From contig DWYV01000027.1 of NCBI GenBank assembly GCA_019118525.1, forward strand, positions 1-64,000: a stretch of DNA of 64,000 nt, written 5' to 3'. Positions 58,910 through 64,000 of the stretch are shown one piece after another (positions within the stretch are counted from its first letter, which is position 1; every line of letters begins with the position of its first letter). Source of the stretch: Candidatus Bariatricus faecipullorum (GTDB lineage Bacteria; Bacillota; Clostridia; Lachnospirales; Lachnospiraceae). The notes beneath the pieces are model-generated. The model was not told where the DNA came from and made no database searches. It saw only the letters and a list, made by a program, of their open reading frames with translations. The position numbers were made by a program, and so were the translations under genes.

Positions 58910-60072
58910 CGTCTCTCCTCCTTCACCGTATCTACCGTCTGCTCCATCCAGGCCTTCTGCTCTTCCGTCAGCCCCTGGCCGGTAACCGCTTCATAAAACT
59001 GCCCGAAGGTCTCCAGGGGACTCTGCACCGGAAGCGGCTCTTCCTCTCCCTGAAGCGCCTGCCGCATCCGGCTGTTTTCCACCCGGAAATCCAGCAGAAA
59101 CGGATAGACTTCTTCCAGTTTTTCCCGCACATGATAAAGTTCTTCCTCCCCGGTAACCGTCACGCTGACAAAATCCCGGCAGATTTTCCCGCCTGCCCTG
59201 TCCAGCAGTTCCTCCAGAGTTCCGCGGATGGCCCGGACGTCCTGGACGCCGCACAGGGGAAGGCTCTCCCAGGTCACCGGCTCCCCCTTCGCTCCCAGTG
59301 TCACCTCCAGCACCGCTTTCTGGTGATACTGCTCGCTTACCGAATATTTGTAAGGCGTTCCGCAGTAACGGATCCATGGTTTTCCTGCCTGCTGTGCCCC
59401 GTGCAGATGGCCCAGGGCCGCATAGTCAAACTTTTCCAGCAGGGAGGCAGGCACCTGGTCCAGCCCGCCTGCCAGCAGTACCGCCTGCTCCGAGTCGCAG
59501 GTTTCCGGATTCCGCCTTTCCCCGGCATAAAACTGGTGGGATAAAATCACGTTCCTCTTTGAAAAATCTATCTGATTTCTTTCCAGCACCAGACGCACCG
59601 CCCCTTCCCAGCTCAGAGGTTCCTTCCCTTCTGCCAGACGCCGGACATATCCCGGCTTCAGGAAAGGAAGCATCCAGAACGTCACTTCTCCCTCTTCGTC
59701 TTCCAGCACAATCTGCTTCAGATGTTCCTCCGGTCCAGACGGCGGCATGACCGAGAGATAAATCCGGTGCTTCTCCAGAAAACTTCCGGCATAGGCAAGC
59801 CGCTCCGGCGAGTCATGGTTCCCGGCAATTATCAGCACCGGAATCCGGGGACGAATCCTGGAAAGTTCTTCCAGAAACCATCCAAACAGCGTATAGGCCT
59901 CCCCGGAAGGCGCCGTTTTATCATAGATATCGCCACATATCAGGATGGCGTCCGGATGCCGCTCCCTGGCATAATTCACAATCTGCCCCAGCACCTGCTC
60001 CTGATTTTCCTGCAGGCTGTATCCGTTCAGCCTTTTCCCGATATGCAGGTCAGACAAATGAAAAAAACGCAT
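58906..60072 (-). CDS. sbcD: Exonuclease SbcD, Mre11-type nuclease
   Basis: A 388-residue metallophosphoesterase. HLSDLHIGKRL, then CGDIYDKTAPS and AGNHDSPERL, supply the two-metal site. The ATG at 60072 follows AAAAAAGGAGAAGG and matches the family start; the frame is open upstream but unsupported. It overlaps sbcC by four bases. Confidence 0.96.
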   Translation of the reverse strand: MRFFHLSDLHIGKRLNGYSLQENQEQVLGQIVNYARERHPDAILICGDIYDKTAPSGEAYTLFGWFLEELSRIRPRIPVLIIAGNHDSPERLAYAGSFLEKHRIYLSVMPPSGPEEHLKQIVLEDEEGEVTFWMLPFLKPGYVRRLAEGKEPLSWEGAVRLVLERNQIDFSKRNVILSHQFYAGERRNPETCDSEQAVLLAGGLDQVPASLLEKFDYAALGHLHGAQQAGKPWIRYCGTPYKYSVSEQYHQKAVLEVTLGAKGEPVTWESLPLCGVQDVRAIRGTLEELLDRAGGKICRDFVSVTVTGEEELYHVREKLEEVYPFLLDFRVENSRMRQALQGEEEPLPVQSPLETFGQFYEAVTGQGLTEEQKAWMEQTVDTVKEERR

Positions 60073-60148
60073 ACTTCCTTCTCCTTTTTTCTGTCCTGTC
60101 TGTATTTTCGAACTCCTTCCATTATACCGCATTTTTCGCAGTTCAGCA

Positions 60149-60177
60149 TTGATTTTTCGACACGCTCTGCCTATACT
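60149..60177 (+). promoter_or_regulatory. Promoter of the MATE exporter gene
   Basis: TTGATT (60149-60154) and TATACT (60172-60177) are 17 bases apart, 35 bases before the start codon. Confidence 0.65.
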
Positions 60178-60211
60178 TAGGGTAGTACAATTTTTTTGGG
60201 GGAAACACACT

Positions 60212-61573
60212 ATGGCTAAGACATCTTCTGCTACACTTATGACAAACGGCCCCATCTGGAAGCGTCTGGTCTCGTTCGCCATTCCGCTTTTCTGGGGGAA
60301 TCTTTTTCAGCAGCTTTACAATGCTGCCGACTCCCTGATTGTCGGCAACTTTCTCGGCAGCAATGCCCTGGCTGCCGTAAGCTCCTCGGGGAACCTGATT
60401 TTCCTCCTGGTGGGCTTTTTTAACGGCATTGCCATCGGCGCCGGCGTGGTCACCGCCAAATATTTCGGCGCCGGGGAAACAGAGAATCTGAAAAAATCCA
60501 TCTACACCACGGTGTCTTTCGGCATCATCTGCGGAATTGCCCTTACCATCATCGGTATCGTGGCGGCGCCCCGGATTCTGCTGCTTATGGGTACACCGGA
60601 AGAAGTTCTTCCGAATTCCCTTTCCTATTTCCGGATTTATTTTGCCGGTTCTCTGGCTTTTGTGATGTACAACTTTTTCGTGGGTATCCTGCAGGCCATG
60701 GGCGACAGCAGACATCCGCTGTTCTTCCTGATTGCCTCTTCCATGACCAATATCGTGCTGGACCTTCTGTTTGTAGGCGGTTTCGGCATGGGAGTCGGTT
60801 CTGCGGCCTTCGCCACGATTATTTCGCAGTTTTTAAGCGCGTTTCTCTGCCTGCGCCAGCTGATGAAAGGGAACGATGTATTCCGTCTGGAACTTTCGAA
60901 AATCCGGATAGACCCTTATATGCTGAAGCAGATTGTAATAAACGGCGTACCGGCGGGCGTCCAGAACTCCATTATCTCCGTGGCAAATGTGTTTGTACAG
61001 TCCAATATCAATACCTTTGGCGCCACGGCGGTAGCCGGCTGCGGTTCCTACTCCAAAATAGAGGGATTCGGTTTCCTTCCCGTAACCTGTTTTTCCCAGG
61101 CGCTTACCACGTTTATCGGTCAGAACCTGGGGGCCAGAGAATACGAACGGGCAAAAAAAGGCGCGGTATTCGGTGCGGTGTGCTCCCTTTCCATAGCGGA
61201 GCTGATTGGACTTGGCATCAATTTCCTGGCTCCTACACTGATTGGGTCCTTCGGCGGAGGTCCCGAGGCGATAGGATACGGCATCACCTGGGCCCGGACC
61301 GTAACCTGGTTCTACTTCCTTCTGGCCTTCTCCCACTGCATGGCCGGTATTCTCCGCGGGGCCGGAAAGTCCACCGTCCCCATGTTTGTCATGATGATAT
61401 GCTGGTGCGTCATCCGGGTAAGTTACATCAGCATTGTTGTCCGGTTCATTCCGGATATCCAGGTGATTTTCTGGGCCTATCCGCTGACCTGGGCCTTAAG
61501 CTCCCTGGTATTTCTAATTTATTTCCTGAAATCCGACTGGATTCACGGACTGGAAAAGCAGGAACGGCACTAG
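60212..61573 (+). CDS. MATE-family efflux transporter
   Basis: A 453-residue membrane protein with twelve predicted helices. The MATE pattern LFWGNLFQQLYNAADSLIVG, then GNFLGSNALAAVSSSGN, and GAREYERAKK in the second half are clear. It exports organic cations or drugs driven by Na+ or H+. The ATG at 60212 follows TTGGGGGAAACACACT. Substrate is not predictable. Confidence 0.95.
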   Translation: MAKTSSATLMTNGPIWKRLVSFAIPLFWGNLFQQLYNAADSLIVGNFLGSNALAAVSSSGNLIFLLVGFFNGIAIGAGVVTAKYFGAGETENLKKSIYTTVSFGIICGIALTIIGIVAAPRILLLMGTPEEVLPNSLSYFRIYFAGSLAFVMYNFFVGILQAMGDSRHPLFFLIASSMTNIVLDLLFVGGFGMGVGSAAFATIISQFLSAFLCLRQLMKGNDVFRLELSKIRIDPYMLKQIVINGVPAGVQNSIISVANVFVQSNINTFGATAVAGCGSYSKIEGFGFLPVTCFSQALTTFIGQNLGAREYERAKKGAVFGAVCSLSIAELIGLGINFLAPTLIGSFGGGPEAIGYGITWARTVTWFYFLLAFSHCMAGILRGAGKSTVPMFVMMICWCVIRVSYISIVVRFIPDIQVIFWAYPLTWALSSLVFLIYFLKSDWIHGLEKQERH

Positions 61574-61589
61574 GAAAAGATTTTACGCT

Positions 61590-61628
61590 CAAAAGGGTGG
61601 TTTCCAGAAATGGAAACCACCCTTTTTA
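61590..61628. terminator. Bidirectional terminator
   Basis: A perfect 15-bp stem (AAAAGGGTGGTTTCC with GGAAACCACCCTTTT) around a six-base loop separates convergent genes. Confidence 0.92.
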
Positions 61629-62069
61629 TTCCGTGCCCTGCAGGAAAACGCTCAGTTCTTTCTGCATGTCTTCCTCGGTCCGGATAAGCTTCTTTGCCAG
61701 ATTTTTTCCCTCTCTTTCCGCCCCGGCATAGTCCCGGATGTGGCCGCTGAGATTCTGGATTCCCATGTTGCACCCGTCCATCAGGATTTTAGCCGCCTGG
61801 CGGGCGTCCCGGTTCAGAAGCATTTTCATCTCCGTGGTCACCCAGGACATGGCCTGGGCCATCATGCCCGGCTCCTTTTCCTCATTGCCGGATTCTGCCA
61901 GCAGCTCTGCAGCTTCCGAGGCAATGTGCTCGTGTTTTACCTGATACGTCTGAATCAGCTGGGCCAGCTTCTCGTCCTCCACCAGGTCCTGCATCTGCGC
62001 CATACTGTCCAGGGCCATCTGGCAGCCCGCACTGCATTCTTCCAGAAGTTTTCTTGTCTCTATCTTCAC
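61626..62069 (-). CDS. Ferritin-like four-helix protein (DUF2383-like)
   Basis: A 147-residue protein with four predicted amphipathic helices (LLEECSAGCQMALDSMAQM, then LIQTYQVKHEHIASEAAELL, MMAQAMSWVTTEMKML and DMQKELSVFL). The general layout suits the PA2169/DUF2383 four-helix family. A full iron-ligand set is not evident. The start is GTG at 62069 after GCGAGGACA. Confidence 0.6.
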   Translation of the reverse strand: MKIETRKLLEECSAGCQMALDSMAQMQDLVEDEKLAQLIQTYQVKHEHIASEAAELLAESGNEEKEPGMMAQAMSWVTTEMKMLLNRDARQAAKILMDGCNMGIQNLSGHIRDYAGAEREGKNLAKKLIRTEEDMQKELSVFLQGTE

Positions 62070-62138
62070 TGTCCTCGCACCTTCCTTTGCTTTTCCACCA
62101 GTATGTGCAGTTTCGGAAGGTTTTATACGGATACGGAA

Positions 62139-63212
62139 CTAGGATTCCAGAATCTCATATAACTCCCGGTACCGGGGATTTTCCCGCAGGCCGGCAAATT
62201 CCGGCGCCTCTTCCAGCAGTCTCCGGGCCGTTTTCAGAAGATAATCCCCATAATCCGAATTCCGGTTCATGCTGAGCCGGTCAAAGTATACCGGTCTCTC
62301 CCAGTGTTCTTTCCGGGCCAGCCGGGCATACCGCTTAGTCAGCGTCCGCAGTTCTTCCAGCGCTTTCTCCTGGTTTCCGGCCTTCGCCGAAAGCAGTGCC
62401 TTCTCCAGATAATAGCTGGTATCCTGGGCGGTAAATTCCTGCAGGCCAAACATTTTCTGCATGGCCAGTCCGGTTTCCAGCATCTGCATGGCCCGGTCTG
62501 TCTTTCCGCCTTCCTCCGCCATGGAGGCAAGTATCTGCAGAAACAGCCCTGCATTCAGAAGAGAATCATACAGGCCTCTCTGAGCCAGCTTCTCCGCCTC
62601 TTCGGCCTTCCCTTCCCGTTCCAGAATCCGGGCCTTCATCAGGCGGATATCCGTATCCGTCTGATAGAAATGGTCCGCCGCCTCCATGGCCTTCTCATTG
62701 TCTCCCTTCATCAGGTACAGACCGGCCAGGGTATACCAGGCCGCGTCCGAGATTTCCCTCTCCCCGCTTCTGGAAGCGTCCTCAAACAGACGGATGGCCC
62801 GGTCTCTCTGCCGGTTCTGCTCCTTTTGGTCCCCGGCCTCTCCCAGATACATCATATAGCCCCCGGCAATACGGAATTTTAAAAACAAATCCCGGGGATA
62901 TTCCTGCAGCAGTTTTTCACAGTATTCCCGGGCTTTTTCGGCCCTCCCGTCCGCAAAAAGCCGCTCCCCTTTTTTCACCAGCTCCATACACGTCTCTTTT
63001 TCCAGCTCTCCCCGGAAATCCAGCAGTTCATCCACGGTAATCCGAAGCAGCCGGGCCAGAGGCGCCAGCATGGTGATATCCGGGCAGGTAACCTGGGTTT
63101 CCCACTTGGAAACTGCTGCCGTGGACACCCCCAGGGCCTCCGCCATCTGCTCCTGGGTCATATTGTTCTGTTTCCGGTATTTCTGAATCTGTTTTCCTAT
63201 CGTCATTTCCAT
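62139..63212 (-). CDS. XRE-family regulator with TPR-like C-terminus
   Basis: A 357-residue protein. Residues 1-60 are a Cro/C1-type HTH (IGKQIQKYRKQNNMTQEQMA, then STAAVSKWETQ). The rest is a run of helical pairs resembling tetratricopeptide repeats (AEKAREYCEKLLQEYPRDL, then KAMEAADHFYQTD). Such regulators may sense peptides. Upstream of an FtsX-type permease gene on the same strand, so they might form a functional pair. Confidence 0.88.
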   Translation of the reverse strand: MEMTIGKQIQKYRKQNNMTQEQMAEALGVSTAAVSKWETQVTCPDITMLAPLARLLRITVDELLDFRGELEKETCMELVKKGERLFADGRAEKAREYCEKLLQEYPRDLFLKFRIAGGYMMYLGEAGDQKEQNRQRDRAIRLFEDASRSGEREISDAAWYTLAGLYLMKGDNEKAMEAADHFYQTDTDIRLMKARILEREGKAEEAEKLAQRGLYDSLLNAGLFLQILASMAEEGGKTDRAMQMLETGLAMQKMFGLQEFTAQDTSYYLEKALLSAKAGNQEKALEELRTLTKRYARLARKEHWERPVYFDRLSMNRNSDYGDYLLKTARRLLEEAPEFAGLRENPRYRELYEILES

Positions 63213-63357
63213 TATCCTGTCCCCTTTCTTTCCGGGTTCCGTGCACGTCTTCCGTGCTTTTATTGTGCCAGAAAGAGGGGATTTTTACAATGGAGCGGTC
63301 TTTAACATTTGTTCCGGATTTTTTAACCGGCGGTTAAATCTCCCGGCGGTGCTTCTT

Positions 63358-64000
63358 TTAGTCCATCCGCAGCCGGTCCACCACGGTATGCTTCCTGGCG
63401 GCCTTCTCAGTGAGGATGGGAATGCCCGCGCCCAGCAGGAGAAACAGCGGGACAATCAGCAGGAAGGGTCTCAGGTTCAGATGATAGGTGAAAAACCAGA
63501 ACAGCCCCTCCACGGCCCGGAACGCCACCGGGCCCAGAATCAGGGTCAGCAAAAGAGCCTGCCCCGCCGCTCCCAGGGCATACAGCAGGCCCTCCCAGAC
63601 CAGCATGGCGCGCAGCTGTTTCCCGGTCATTCCCACTGCCTGGAGCACTGCCAGCTCGCGCCGACGGGCAACGATGCCGGTGAGGACAGCATTGAAGAAA
63701 TTCAGGACGCCGACCAGTCCCACGATGAAGCTCAGCGCCCCGCCCAGAAGCAGGTACATGGACCTCATACTCTCAAATTCCCCGGCGTAGGTAGCCTTGC
63801 TCTCATAGTCCAGTTCCGGATTCACCTTTTCCGTGTAGTCCGTCAGAAATTTCTCCATATCCGCATTCGCCTCGTCGGTGGTATCGAATGCGTAGTACAT
63901 AACGGTATCTGTGCCGGTATCCTGGACAAATGTCTGGTCGTTGAGAATAAATTCGTCGTCGCCGTAGTAGCGGTAGCTGAGGGCGGAGGGCACCGTCACC
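63358..64000 (-). CDS. FtsX-type ABC transporter permease, C-terminal part
   Basis: The last 213 or more residues of a permease whose 5' part lies beyond the window. Three or four transmembrane helices (about LLLGGALSFIVGLVGVLNFF, then LLYALGAAGQALLLTLILG, and PFLLIVPLFLLLGAGIPIL) surround an RRRELAVLQAVGMTGKQLRAML segment typical of FtsX/MacB permeases. An extracellular domain precedes. The substrate is unknown; bacteriocin or peptide export is frequent in this family. Confidence 0.9.
   Translation of the reverse strand, partial: VTVPSALSYRYYGDDEFILNDQTFVQDTGTDTVMYYAFDTTDEANADMEKFLTDYTEKVNPELDYESKATYAGEFESMRSMYLLLGGALSFIVGLVGVLNFFNAVLTGIVARRRELAVLQAVGMTGKQLRAMLVWEGLLYALGAAGQALLLTLILGPVAFRAVEGLFWFFTYHLNLRPFLLIVPLFLLLGAGIPILTEKAARKHTVVDRLRMD

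Noticed and set aside
1..64000. tRNA or rRNA genes, integrases and insertion sequences
   Set aside because: I looked for conserved rRNA stretches, tRNA TΨC-type GGTTCGA motifs with matching stems and transposase motifs. The only GGTTCGA hit is within the SRP RNA, and no mobile-element gene was recognised.

Overview
The window comes from the chromosome of a Gram-positive, endospore-lineage anaerobe of the class Clostridia, most probably Lachnospiraceae. Supporting signs are strong AGGAGG-type ribosome binding sites, a large SRP RNA with an Alu domain, a proline T-box leader, the sporulation genes yabP, yabQ, spoIIE and a cotS-type gene, an archaeal-type ProRS, and anaerobe oxygen-defence proteins (superoxide reductase, hemerythrin). 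Family names are recalled from motifs read by eye; no database search was possible.

Layout. 1-6.8 kb (minus strand): aminotransferase, Lrp regulator, AIR-synthase-like protein, VanW protein, a 32-residue membrane peptide, endonuclease III and a B12-binding radical SAM protein. 6.9-7.7 kb (plus): SRP RNA and hemerythrin. 7.7-10.4 kb: an unusual fusion of a TetM-like ribosomal GTPase to a YacP/Rae1-like NYN nuclease. 10.5-13.5 kb: a lower-GC accessory island with an AbiE toxin-antitoxin pair, whose toxin seems to have lost its normal 5' end, and a Schlafen/AlbA_2 ATPase-like protein. 13.5-15.6 kb: an Lrp regulator divergent from glutamate dehydrogenase. 15.6-22.2 kb: a membrane-anchored MutS-like protein, a DUF5714 protein, tadA, dgt and two acidic low-complexity proteins. 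22.4-32 kb: GH13 glucosidase, ftsH, hpt, tilS, spoIIE, divIC, yabQ, yabP, rqcP and hup, in the gene order well known from Bacillus, interrupted by small repeats and structured elements.

32-36.5 kb holds a cotS-like kinase, the CCA-adding enzyme and ProRS under a T-box. 36.5-40.8 kb holds small plus-strand genes (RluA-type synthase, HAD phosphatase, acylphosphatase, a DUF2786-like protein behind a tandem 112-bp repeat, superoxide reductase). 40.8-47.1 kb is one long minus-strand run: three xanthine-dehydrogenase-type subunits, an esterase, a YitT protein, a DUF3783 protein and a sugar acetyltransferase. 47.2-55.6 kb holds a debranching enzyme, a membrane acyltransferase, truA, an EFR1 flavodoxin-ferredoxin protein, a Cof phosphatase, an alkyltransferase-like protein, Hsp20 and a RelBE-type toxin-antitoxin pair. 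55.7-64 kb holds sbcCD, a MATE exporter, a four-helix protein, an XRE regulator and the end of an FtsX-type permease.

Most of the window is housekeeping: RNA modification and decoding (tilS, tadA, truA, cca, proS), DNA repair (nth, sbcCD, ATL, MutS-like), nucleotide salvage (hpt, dgt, xdh) and storage-glucan use (two GH13 enzymes). The best candidates for something undescribed are the TetM-like GTPase/NYN nuclease fusion, the in-register tandem micro-ORFs upstream of tilS, the compact three-way-junction element between hup and rqcP, and the 112-bp palindrome-bearing repeat before the DUF2786-like gene.
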